Origin: Tetranychus cinnabarinus
Lineage: Eukaryota > Arthropoda > Arachnida > Trombidiformes > Tetranychidae
Assembly: GCA_022266195.1 (NCBI GenBank)
Contig: WHVY01000002.1
Location: 4,727,001-4,791,000, forward strand
Length of the DNA: 64,000 nucleotides
Direction of reading: 5' to 3'
Under the pieces are notes generated by a model that was not told the DNA's origin, searched no databases, and was given only the letters and a program-made list of their open reading frames with translations. The position numbers were made by a program, and so were the translations under genes. Shown piece after piece: positions 43,720 through 56,200 of this stretch; position 1 is the stretch's first letter, and each line of letters begins with the position of its first letter.

Positions 43720-46125
43720 ACTAAACCTTTTGGTCTAATTTACTTATTCACTTTTCATTATTAAGTTATTTACTATTTAATTAAATTTTTCGGACATTTT
43801 GGTTAATCAACTATCATAATAGACACTCATTGACTTGAGTTAATTTTTGTAAAACCAATCTTTCGCATAAATACGCTTTTCTAAGCTTTACTTTTATATC
43901 TAGATTTACGTTTATTTTTGATAGCAAATGTCAATATCGACATTTTTTGCTTCCATGTTAATTGACATTGAATTTATTTCAATTGAGAGCAAGTTGGATT
44001 TTTTTAGTGCTTTGTAATTGTCTCTTGATTGTTCTACTTGCCTAAATTATGTTATTTGCTGTTATTGTTTGTTTTGTATTTAAATGTGAGTACAATGTTT
44101 ACGAATGGAAACTCAAATTACTTTTAATCATCTTTATTGATAATAAAATGAAATGGTGTGTCTTTTATTTGTCTGTAAACTTGAGAACCCAAAATAATTA
44201 TAATAATATTAATACGTAAAACAGGTGAGATATAATGGGTATAACATTATCTCTTGTGTCAAATTATACATATTTTTTTTATATTTCATACTTGTACATC
44301 TTTGTATAATATAAAAAAATTTGATCATCAATAAAGGATAAAAGTAAAACAATCATTATTCATTAAAAGGAAATGGTAAACAATTAACATCAGTTGATTT
44401 GATGAAAAATAAAGTGAAAAAGACAGAATCAAGAAGAGAGAATAAAATAGTCATGATAATACAATGATAATAATTTGAATCATATTTCAGTCTCTTTGTC
44501 TTAATTCAATAACAATGTAATTGGGAGACAAACTTGAGATTTATTCTGTTTCTTGATGAGACAAGGGAATAAAATTGATGAACGATTAACCGATAATGTT
44601 ATTATCGGATCATTATTACAATCAAGATTGATAGGCAACTCAGTGATATTCAATTGGTAATCATTACGATCACTTTAAAAAATGAACAGATGGAAATGGT
44701 TTGGGAAGATTAAAAAAATATCAACAATAATGGACAGAAATGTAGTAATACCAAGGCAAGGTAAATGGGTAATTCTGGTTCCAAATGTATTGATGGACTG
44801 ATTGCTGGTTAGCCAGAAATTAGGCAATTGAACAAATCGATATCGAGTTGACATGACAGGGTTTGTGTAAGTAACTTTTTCCTCATGGAATTACTTATTT
44901 CAAAATGAATTAACAAGAGATATATAATAATATGAAATAAGATCTGGGAATGAACTAAAATTATCTACAAAACAATGATATGGTGAAAGAGTTTTGGAAA
45001 ACTATGGATTGTTTTAAATTTTGTGTTCATTTGAAATGTTTTTGACTTGAATAAAAAGTTTATGGGACAATGAGCTTGATGATGATTTCTGGGACCAAAA
45101 ATGATCAGTTGGATCCATGGATGATGAGTTGTGATTATGTCTATTTACAGTTGTTTTTGACCTCCAGTAAATTATTGACGAGCGAACAGCAGAACAATGG
45201 ATAAATCATTTAAATTATTTCAACATTAACTGGTCACTTGTTATTGTTTAGTTGTACATAAAAGATTGTTTCAAGGAAATTCTGCCATTCCCATTACTCA
45301 TTTGTAACATTTCGGGCAAACTTTGATATGATTGTTGACAAAATTGTATTTGATTCAACTGGATGGAGTTTGAATGAGTGAAAATGAGTGAGATGAAGAT
45401 GATATGAAATTTTGTAATTAGGATTATCGATGATCAATTGGCTTAGTGGTTGAAAGATTGGTTGTATTGTTTGGTCTCGTCCAATGTGAATAATTGACTA
45501 ACTACCAAGGAAGGCGAGAGACAAACAAACGAAGGTTGAGACAATAATGGCATAATCACAATGATATATTTCACTTTCAATTGAATCTTAATTGAATGTG
45601 AAATCGGGTGAATTGAGCTTTATATTGGCACACAAATTGTATTTCCATCTTTACTTTCTTGAGCTTTGTGCGCTGTGACTTGATTGCCTTTGATTGATGA
45701 CTTCTATCTAATAACCTCCAGTTTTTGATCTGAAAAACATTTCAGCTCAGGTTGTTTATTGTAATTTGATTGAATATTAATCAGTCCTGGATTAAAGTCG
45801 ACCTCAAATTACTGTCCAATTTTCTTTTGATTAGATTTTTGAATGGTGACAAGGTTAGGTCCTTCGGTTTTAATCATGAAAGCCTGCAAATGGTTGATTT
45901 CAAATTGTGGCCTTTGATTTGGATGATGAAAAAAATCCATGTGGAAAAGTATATGTAAGAGTTCGGTGGAGAAAAAGAAAGATAGAAATAGATTGTGTGG
46001 TGAATAAGAAAGCAAGGAAAGAAAAACAATAAGAAAAAAGGGAAAAGAAAACTACATTAAATCAATTTAAAATGTAGATCTTGTTTGGATGTTATCATGG
46101 TTTCATTTGGTAAGATTCCAAAATC
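43720..46125. other. Intergenic, between tRNA and the ETS gene
   Basis: 2.4 kb of AT-rich DNA, part of it the 3' untranslated region of the ETS gene on the minus strand. No open frame with coding character. Confidence 0.45.
43728..43731 (+). terminator. RNA polymerase III oligo-T terminator
   Basis: TTTT starts 9 bases after the tRNA 3' end, the usual distance for Pol III termination. Confidence 0.6.
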
Positions 46126-47214
46126 TTATATCAATCCAATAGGGTGTGCCCTCCAGCCTGTTGCATTTGGACCAAATTTATAAACCAAACGTCGGCCAAA
46201 AACAGGTAACAGCACTTGACTTTTGTAGTAATACCTGTAGATGATGAAAGTAAACACAAATTATGAGCAACAAGATTTATAGATTTTTGTTACTGGAAAT
46301 ATTAATTACCTCATAGCTCGACTCAGTTTTTCGTATGTCATTCGAGGATTTTGCTTTCTTTGACCCCAAAGTTTGGCCACTTTGTCTGATTGGACAAATT
46401 TGAATACTCCATCTTCTCGTCTTTCCCATCTTATTAAACTAGGGTTGGTAGCAGGATCCAGGAGAAGGTCTCGGATGAATTCCCAGAGTTTTCCATTTCC
46501 TTTACCTGTTTGAAAAAAATTCAATCAATGAGATTAGCATAATTAGCACAAATAATTCCTATTTGACAATGGGTTCTGACAATAAATCACCTTGTCTATT
46601 TCTTGATTTAGCATCTTTTTTAGGAGGTCTTCCCCTTCTTCCAACTTTTTTCACAGGAACAGGTAATGGTGTGGTGAGAGAAGGTAATGTTTTACCAGGT
46701 AAGCCGGTAACTGGGTCAATAATGGTATGGCTAGGAATGGCTGCAACCAAGTTAGGATCAGTGTTTTCAACAGCTGCTAATAAATGTGCCGATTGTCTCT
46801 CATTTACGGTAGTCATGGAGCTGCTTGTTGATTCTCTGTCAGATTCTGTGATTGAATTGTGATGTGATTGATTCAAGTCATTCCAGAGTTTCGTTGGAAA
46901 ATTTGTCGTTTCAAAATCCCAAACAAGTTAAGTTCAAGAAAGTAAACATGTAAAAATTAGAAAATGAACAAAATTAGCATAAAACAATTTCAATTTTGAG
47001 CAAAAGCATTAGACGAGTAGTCAGAATAGACAGAGTTTTGATTTCCACTAAAATACAAAATTGAAATTATGTAATTTACCGCTTCCTGATGATGATGGAC
47101 TACTTCCGTGGCCATCAAGATCCAAACATGATCCTCGAAGTAGATCGAAACTGGGCAAATTAATGAGACAATTGTAATCACCAACGCTAGGGCTATTTAA
47201 GGTAGTCACATTTC
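46126..47214 (-). CDS. ETS transcription factor, ESE/ELF3-EHF type, 3' exons
   Basis: Four exons (47214-47080, 46845-46591, 46505-46310, 46234-46126) join in consistent phase (1,1,1,2) and encode the C-terminal 231 or so codons. The ETS domain runs from KLWEFIRDLLLDP through WERREDGVFKFVQSDKVAKLWGQRK and MTYEKLSRAMRYYYK to RRLVYKFGPNATGW, with the two DNA-contacting arginines in SRAMRYYYK. LSRAMRYYYK with VAKLWGQRK points to ELF3/EHF/ELF5 rather than ELF1 or E74. An AT-hook (KVGRRGRPPKK) sits just before it, as in ELF3. The first exon here begins in phase 1, so upstream coding exons, expected to hold the Pointed domain, must exist but were not found; they may lie far up the long non-coding stretch or outside the window. 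Confidence 0.9.
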
Positions 47215-47272
47215 CTGTAATGTAAGAAAAGGCACAAGAAAATAAATTAGTATTATGCAAATTTCATTGTAA

Positions 47273-47557
47273 ACAATTGTTGGAATAATATACATAGGGA
47301 AGAGTAACACCAACAATTGGATATGTAATCAGTATAAGGAACATTGTATTAGACACAAAGCTCAACCAGGCATCATTGACGGTCATTATAGCAAAATCTT
47401 GGACATAAACAACTTAAACATAATTGTTACAAGCAGATTTAAAAGCTTGAATGAAGAACACAACAGCATTGAACAAGCGATATCAGACGATTTCAAATGG
47501 AGATCGCCGATGGACTTTTTTGGACTTTATTTATCTGAAACAAACGTCTTGATTTAA
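47273..47557 (+). other. Unassigned 94-codon open stretch on the strand opposite the ETS gene
   Basis: Open between an in-frame TAA at 47270 and TAA at 47555, with an ordinary protein-like composition (DGHYSKILDINN, RFKSLNEEHNSIEQAISDD, FKWRSPMDFFGLYL) but no ATG near its start and no recognised family. It lies just upstream of the first visible ETS exon, on the other strand. It could be an exon, a relic of a mobile element or chance. Confidence 0.3.
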
Positions 47558-49345
47558 AAGATGCGAAAATTATCTTAAAATGCAAGACTGACTGAATAGA
47601 GAACCAAGTTTTAATAAAACCAGGATTAGAATTGTTTATCACTAAAAAAGTATAGATTTGTAACCAAATAGTAAAAAATAGAATCCATAAGAAAAATTGA
47701 AAGTTTAAATTTATGCCCACAGGATGACTCTGTTGAATGCTTTACAATTAGTTATTGACAATCGATTTTTTAGCGCAATTTTTTTAATCATCTCTTAATT
47801 TTTATGTAATTTTCTTTAATTATTGTATTAAGCGACCTCCAGTTTGGCCTAAGTTTAACTTATAATTTGTCTTGTGGATTACCATCCCTTCTACTTTACT
47901 CTTTTTTTGTAACCCTTTTTTAAATTATGATTCACTTTGTTATTTGGAAACCAAGGATATCAAATAACAACGGTTGTTACCTCAAAAAAGCTGATTTCAA
48001 TTTTCATCTAAAGCCTGCCTTTGAATAATATTAAGGTATTTTTTCTTATTTGTTCCTAATATTGACTAATTTAATTAAATTGGCTTGTACTATCTACATA
48101 ACATACAACTTATGATAACTTGTATGTTCTGTATTTTTTCTTGAAGTTTTTCCTCTTTTTGGTGAATTGGAAACCCTTCAATTGTCCATCTTGTTTTGTG
48201 TACTTTCTCTATAAACTGTTAATCATCATCAACTAGAAAATTTTTCATCTTTTTCAACAAGTAAGTATACAGTATGGTGTCGTATTTATACAACAATTTA
48301 CTCTTTTCTCATCACTTATTAAATTATTATTGAATTTGATTGACGTCAAAAGGTTTGGCTTCTGTTCTGACCAAAGATTGGCTCAATTTTTTTCTACCAG
48401 GAATAGTATATTTAACAGCTTAAGTCTTCATCCGTTACATAATTGTAGTGCATCAATCTAATGGACAATCTTTCTTTTGTGTTTCCTTTAGTGGCTTCAC
48501 TCACTAACATGGATTAGATAAACATGAAAATCTCTTTTCAACTTCCGTGGATTTTGGATCAAGCACCTGGACAGTACAGATTCCCTCAGATGACCTAGAG
48601 AAATGGCATGGTAGAAATTTTCTGTGCGAGTTGACATCGCTGATCGGATTGTACTTGTCATAGATCAAGATACAAATCTGATGTTGCTTGTGGTGTGATT
48701 TTTAGGTTAACGTCTCACAGTGTACAACTCAAATTGTAATTACACCTTGGTGGCCTTAATCATCCAATCAAATTTATATATTGTCAGGGATTTATGGTAA
48801 TTTTGATTGTCATGAATCTCAATTTATTGATTCACAAGAAAGTGATGGTAAAATGAGAAAAGCAAAAGTGAATTCTGCAATGTATCATCTTCCTGAGAAG
48901 ATGAGTTTAAACGGGAAAATCCTGAAAGATCAGTGATAATATTTGACATATATCCGACAAAGTATGATATTAGTTGGCTCTATTAGCTTGAGTTATTTTC
49001 ATCATGAAATAGTCTTTTCATTTCATTCAAAATATGCTTTTCTCTTCCCCCTGTTGTACGCCATCTTTGTATCATAAAAATTTTCTTTCTCTCTAATCTA
49101 CTCAGAAAAGCTTCATCAAACGGTACGTCCATTACAGCAGGTATCAAAAAATAATTCTTGAAGCTTTAAAAGATAGATTCACATGCAAAATCACGAAATA
49201 TCATTTACTAACTTTTTCTTTCTTTTCTCTTTATATTTTGTTTTCAGACGCAATAATGGACGCATGATAATAACAAGAATAATTTCATCTTCTTCTCACT
49301 GAATAACAAATACATAGTAAAGACAAGAATTAAATGATAATTTGA
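47558..49345. other. Mostly non-coding; possible leader exons of the next gene
   Basis: Plus-strand acceptor-like sites occur at TCTACTCAG (49104) and TTTTGTTTTCAG (49248). These could define untranslated exons of the candidate gene that starts at 49346. A less AT-rich patch at 48480-48680 has short open frames on both strands without recognisable products. Confidence 0.35.
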
Positions 49346-50228
49346 ATGAAAAGATTTTCCCGTAACATGGTCAACCTAAATCTAACATTCATTTTCCTTG
49401 GAATCTTGGTTTCACCAACATCTACGCATTATTTTGGTGTTAAATCTGTTCAACAACTACAATAACAACAAGTAAAAGTACCACAGAGAGCAAGCGAAAC
49501 ATCAACAACATTCCAAGAGCAAAAGCAACCCCTCTATTAACATGGCATCGATCAAAGCAAAGTCTTTCTAATGATCTGTTGGAAAAATTCACGCACATTT
49601 CAAGCCATTCATTCTTCCCTAACATTTTCCAGGTAATGCATGTAGACGACTCAACTAAAATGATTTTAATAACTAGTTTGATCTTGATTCAGAAAGAGCC
49701 TGTAAATCTAACCAGTCAACATTGTCCATAACAATTAATTTCAATTGTTACTTGGATAATTTGTAAGAGATTTTCATTTTACAATTTTAATACAGCAATT
49801 GAGGTTAAAATTTTCAGACCTTTCAAAACTGCAAGAGTTACTGTAATAATTAGGTGATGATCATACACTTTGAATTATTCACAGACTGAATAATAGCTTC
49901 AGCATATCGTATTACCGAATGTCTGTTGAAATCAACAAGTTGAAATGTGAAATCATCCATTATTCAGTTATTATCTGAATAAATTTCGATAATAAATTCT
50001 CAAGTCTTATAATTTTTTCCATAACAATTGAAGTAACTTTCTTTTTCTCTTTCTTTCCTTAAGGTTCACAACTTGGATTATGTATTAACAACATTAGATG
50101 CAATATGGTGGTTGAAACAAAGAATCGGCTCAAACTATATTCAAATCATTAATCGATTACAAACTAATAAGGAAAGTGATCGTGAAAAATGGTTGATTAA
50201 TTCCTCTTTTAACCACATTACTTATTGA
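49346..50228 (+). CDS. Candidate small secreted protein (unrecognised)
   Basis: Three putative exons (49346-49436, 49487-49632, 50064-50228) join in consistent phase (1, 0) to 133 residues ending at TGA. The first exon encodes a likely signal peptide (MVNLNLTFIFLGILVSPTST, after seven more residues from the first ATG). The rest is cysteine-free and moderately amphipathic, including TPLLTWHRSKQSLSNDLLEK and LDAIWWLKQRIGSNYIQIIN. The last acceptor has an excellent pyrimidine tract (TTTCTTTTTCTCTTTC ending TTAAG). The first intron would be only 50 bases, with a non-ideal GTGTTA donor, which is the weak point. No family recognised. An antisense frame over 49440-49625 is also open, so the coding strand is uncertain. 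Confidence 0.35.
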
Positions 50229-53200
50229 CCTTTGATGACCTTACTAGCAGCTGAGATGGTTTTGATAATTTCATCATGTTACCCGCAATGAAAAGAGAAG
50301 CACAATAATCAATTTAAATTAATTTACAATTGCTACGATCGACATCCCATCAATCCAAAGACATTCACAATTGGTTTAATCGTGCAATTTCTATTGCTCT
50401 TTGATACCTAAATGAAGACCTAAATTTTTGAAAAAATTGACTTTATCCGCATTCGTTGATTGACAAATTTAAAGTCGATGAACTAATGAAATTGTTAATT
50501 TATTCATAGTTTAGGTTAATCAGCCTTAGGTTATCATTAAAGTTGTCATCAAAATTTTCTCATTGAACAGTTAACCATAATCATTCACAATTAACTATTT
50601 CCTTGTAAAAGTAAACCTTATTTTGCTAATCAATAATCCAAAATGAAAAGCAGTAGCTCAATAACAGCTTGTAAAAGTTGACCAGAATTGTTTCATTAAC
50701 AATCATTACCAATCTAATTACAACCATTTTTGATTTAACCTTAACTTAATCAAGTTAATTATGCAAAGGTTAAACCTTTGACTTGAAGAAAAAAGTAAAC
50801 TCTCAATCAAAATGGAAACAATGAATGTAACAATTAAATCAGTCAGTTTTCAATAAAGAAACTGATTGGCAATTTTATATAAACCAACCTAAATGATGCA
50901 TTATTAAATTAATTATAATGCATTAAATTTATATAAATAAATAAATATAAAAGATCAGTGGAAAAGTTGATAAACATGATTAAGGAAAAGGTGAATTGAG
51001 ATTTATATTATGAGAAAGATGTTATTATCATTTCAAGAATACAAAATATAATTGTAAGGTGAAGACGTTTAAGAGAGAAAAGGATTTCGTCCATTTATGA
51101 CCTCAACATGTTAAGGTCACCAGGACAAGTTCAATTCAGATGATCAGTTAAATAAGTAACCATGAAACATGTAGGTGAGTTAATCATACGTGATAATGAA
51201 ATGTTCAGTTAAGGTAAAAGTGTATTGAGGTGAAAGGACAATAAGAATGAGAGAAAAAAAGATTAACTCATTATAATGATAATTAATACAATTTTCACTT
51301 CACTGGCCTAAGGTGAATGCCGATGCTAAATCAAGTTAATTACAATTTTAAATCCAAGACTAATTTGATCTTTTCAAGTTCATTTACTCGATTTAGTTTT
51401 CATTGCAATTCCTATGAAAATTACTGATTAGTGAACTAATTGTTTCTCTCAGTCTTTTAAGGCCTTAAGTATCCAAACTGATCCAACATGTTTTTCATTA
51501 TTTTCATGACCATTGTTGTGACAATCAGATTTAAATACTGAAGATTATATTTCAATTTAAGGACAAATTCTGGTAAACAAGTTACCAAAAACACCTTTTA
51601 CAGCTTTAACTGTCAATCATGTTAACTTTCCCTTCTCATCATCTTTATTTCAGCTCAATATTTTGATTTGAATGATAGTTAATTGGATAGTTAATTGTAA
51701 GTCATAAACAATATTCACTGTTTAACACATTCATTGAGCAAGTGTGTGAAAACAAACACAGTTTAGTGAAGATGGACAACAAGCCCAACATGAAATTACT
51801 CAAGAAACTGTTGATAAAGCAACAAAATATGATCACAATAAACAAATTGTTGGGAAACGATGAAAACCAAGTTTGTTAACCAACAAATGATATTCATTGC
51901 AATCAAATGGATGGTAAAATAATAACCTTTTTGTTTATGAAAACAGATTCAATTGAAAGTGGTCAACAGCAACACCATAAACATCAACATCATTATCAAC
52001 AGCATGATAGATGATTAGCAATAATAACATTGTTAATCAATGATGAAGCAAAGGATTGTAATAAAACGTGCAAGGTCACCATTAAGTATTAGTTGATTCC
52101 CAATCTAACACCAAACATAATCCCGTTCATCATTATTGACCCAAACATAAACCATAATTGAGGTCATTTTCAAATAATTTGACATTTTTCACTCTTTTAC
52201 TTGCATCATCCAACTGACCAACATCTATTCTTTTGCACATTATTAACTTAATGACCATTGTTTATCATTTAGTTTATCATTTTGTCCATCATTCTGTTCA
52301 TCATTACCTCGTAACCAGTTTTGTTTACCTCAAATCAAATGTATAACACCAAATGATTAGATTTAATTCAAATTGCAATCAAATTATATCTTCTTCTTCT
52401 TCAAGACAATTCTTAACATTGACCTTAAGTTATCTCATTAAATGGTTAAAAATGACCAAAAGTGATTACATTTCAACACAAATTGCTCATTAAAATTCAG
52501 AAACAATCATAATTTAGATTTATTGGCTTCTAATTAACCAATTTAAAACAAAATAATTTCCTTTCACCAGTTTTCCTATCAATGTAATTATCAATGATTA
52601 AAATAGCGTAAAATAACGTAAAATGATTGAAATAAAAGTCTAGACTGTAACTTAACCTTAAATTGTCCACTTTAAACACAATTAGCAGCATTCATCAATA
52701 ACAATTAATGTCAATTCAAGATATCGATGAAAAGGTTAAGTTTATTTGCACTGGCCAATGTTAACTGATAAGTAACAGAGAAACAGTTATTAATGGTGGG
52801 AAAATGTGGGAATTTAAATTGTCTTTTAGCTAAATTTTACCAATAAAAGGTAAATCAAACCTTTTAACACATAATTGCTGGAGACAAATGGAGTCGCAAT
52901 TAGAAATCATTTTAAAAGAGCAAAAACAATTGACAATTAGCTTGATATTCAGGTTTAGCTACCATATGAAGATGATGGAGAGGAAAGATGCTGAATAGAC
53001 GATTAACCTTGTCTTATTGATGGGAAACTGAAAGATCGCTTGAAGCAAATCAAGTCGCCTTTGGATAACAATTTGATTGAAACATCAACATTAGACATTT
53101 GGACATTTGTTTTCTCAGCCAGTCTGAATATTCAATTTTTAGGTCAAATGAATATTTAAATTTACATTAAATTTAATTTACACAATAAGGGTTGATATTG

Positions 53201-56200
53201 GTAAACAAATGAGCAAATGTCAGGTAAACAAGTATTGGTAAATAATAAAAGAAAGATAATAATGGTAATCAAAATAATAATAAAAAAGTAATGACAATCA
53301 TTATAATAATAAGGTGTTTCAACAAATTATCAAATATTTGAAAGAAGAGGCCAGGATTAATCATTTACGATTAATCATGTTGAATGTTGATTATATTAAG
53401 AATGTCATTATAAATCGATTCACGAAAGCCTAACATTTCAAATCATATTTGCCCATCCAAGGTCAATCAATCACAATGCAGGTCAATATTGACCAAAAAG
53501 GATAACAAATGTACAAAAATTGTCAATCTAAATGTTTGATAAAAGATGAATTTTTTTATCGAAAAAATCAATTTTTCAAAACGCCAAGTTGAAAGTTGAT
53601 TCGAGTTGAATCAAGATTTTTTGATGTTCAGGCAATTCTTGAATTCATTGATTGTTACTTGAAAATTCGTACGTGCAGTTGGACAGTTTTCTTGTTTTTG
53701 TTTTTGTCTTTTTTTCTGGTAAAACCTGGTTTTGCTAATTTTGTGTCAAAAATTTTGATCAGTGTTTATGAATCTGACCAACACGTGATTATCAGAGGAC
53801 TTGGTCAGTTTGGCATTAGTTTATCACTCGAGTTATCATTTGAATTTGTCTTTCGATTAAACCTCTTTTCTTCTCACAATCAATTGATTGTAACCTTTAT
53901 TACCTCTCTGTGATTGAAAAAAAAACATTAAACAAAAATCCAAGGCTGTCCAGTTCATTTAGCAAAGTCCCAAGTTTTCATTGTAAGTTTGCCAAGGTAA
54001 TGATAATGATGCTGATAATGATGCTAATATTTCGACAATAATGTTGATAATAATTTGGGAGGTTTTACTGAGAAGATGGCAATTAAATGTTTAAACAAGT
54101 GAATTAACAAGATTAACTAATTGAGTGATTAAAAGGTAGCGAAATTGGAAAGTTGATTTGAAAGGCATTTGCTTAAAAATTGGAGAAAAAAAAGTTTGAT
54201 TGGAAAAAACAAAATCTCTGGAGAAACCCTTTCATCTATTTATATTGAAGACAATTAGGAATAGGAATTGATATCATTACTATCAGCGTTTAGCCGCAAG
54301 CTTTTGATCATTTAAATCTTATTTCATTTAATCGTTCAAGGATTTCAGTGATACGTTCAGACGACAATCAGGAAGAAAAATAGACAAAAATGGTTAACAA
54401 GAAGAAGAAATGGTGATCAGGAAAGTAGACAATTAGTTAATTGTAATGATAGTTTGGTCAAGTTTATGTAAATACTTTGGGTTAACTGAAGATCGCTATT
54501 AATCAAATGATAATGATTGTCATTTTGCGCAATATTGGCTTTAAACGATTTGAGCTTCAGAGGTTTGTTTGAAAACCTTTGCATGATTAACTTGGTAAGC
54601 CTTCAATTGTGCAAAATGATAAACATTGATTGTTAGACTATGAAAGTGTTGAGCTTACATTGACTTTTAGTTGGAAAGAAATGCAAAGAAGCTAAATTCA
54701 ATCGTCGATTGAACTGTATTTAACCTTAATTAACTTCTTAGTTTAATTTTAAATTATCACGCAAATCGAATGAAAGTTTCAAGATTAATATGATTTAGAA
54801 AACTATTGATTTAGAGTTGCAGATTAAAGTGAAAGTGCAATTCATCAATTTTCAGGTCAAATTGGAGTTGATCTAAAATGCAAATCAATCATCAATTGTA
54901 ATTTATTCCGTTTACAGTTATAATTGTAATGAGAAATCAAAAAGCAATTGATAATATTATTTGATTGGATAAGGAAACTTTTAATCGATAACCTTGTTAA
55001 CCAAATTGATCAACAATATTTCAATGGTTCGGTTTAATAACATAAATCACCTTCAAAGATGATCAACTTTGATCATCAAAATGGACAAAACATAGAAAAA
55101 AGAATGTAAAATTTCTTGAAATCGAAAATGAAATTGCATAGAAATGCGTAAAAATTCAGAAAAAATGGATCAAATTCAAGAAGAGTTAGTGAAATCAAGG
55201 AATCTAAACTGAAATCTTGAAATGGAATGAAAAATTCTGTAAATTATAAGAAATGAAAAAATGTTGAAAAGAAGCTCAAAATTGTCCGCAAAGTGAAATG
55301 AATCTGGCGATTTGATGAAGTTGAAAGTGTCAATTAAACAATAAGATGGTTAAATGAGATTGTAATTAGTGAATGTTAAATGTTGAACCTTGATTCAGTG
55401 AATAGATTTACCAATTAAAATGTTGATTGTTGGTAACAATTCAGATTAATGAGATTATCTTTTCAGATTAATTTGATTTTTTGACATTTTGCTGAGCGAT
55501 GTGATCAAATTGAGAAAATGTTTCAAAGGAAAACAATTAAACTTCTCAAATAACAACAATCTCAACAATGATTCAACTAATCATCAACGATAATCAACTA
55601 ATTAAACTGCAACCAATGGTAATTTAATACATTACCTTTAATCCGTTTTAACTTTTGTTTTACCTTTTTGATTGATTTCTGTATTGAGAATTGATTCTCA
55701 ATTGAAATGCAAAATTACTTTCTTCTTCATTCACTTTTTTGTCATTGTTAGTGTCACTTTTGTTGTTATTATTATCATCAACATAATCATAATCAACCTC
55801 ATCACAATCATTATTATTCCCTGTCCAAGGTGAATCTTATTCAAGGGTAAAACAATCTTAATATTTGATTGTGATTAACTATTTTTCCCTTCACCATTAA
55901 CAATCAGGAACGCAAAGAAAAATGTCTTTTGTATTAATGGAAAAATGTATTTCGATTTTGCTTCGGCTGCAACAAAACCAGAAAAGCTTTGAATAATTTT
56001 GTAAGCAAAAATTGTAATAACAATTGAAAGTAAATCTCCAAAATCAAATTAAATCTCTATTAAGGTCTGATTGATTGTAATTTAATATAATATTTACCAT
56101 AAATTGCAATTTCCAATATTGATCAATGACAAAACACCAATTTCAAGATGAAAACAAATGAGTTTGAGAAACGTTTGTATAATCCAGATTTTAAAGGTTT

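Noticed and set aside
53596..53913. 105-codon plus-strand hydrophobic frame
   Set aside because: No ATG at its start, no recognisable domain, isolated in non-coding DNA.
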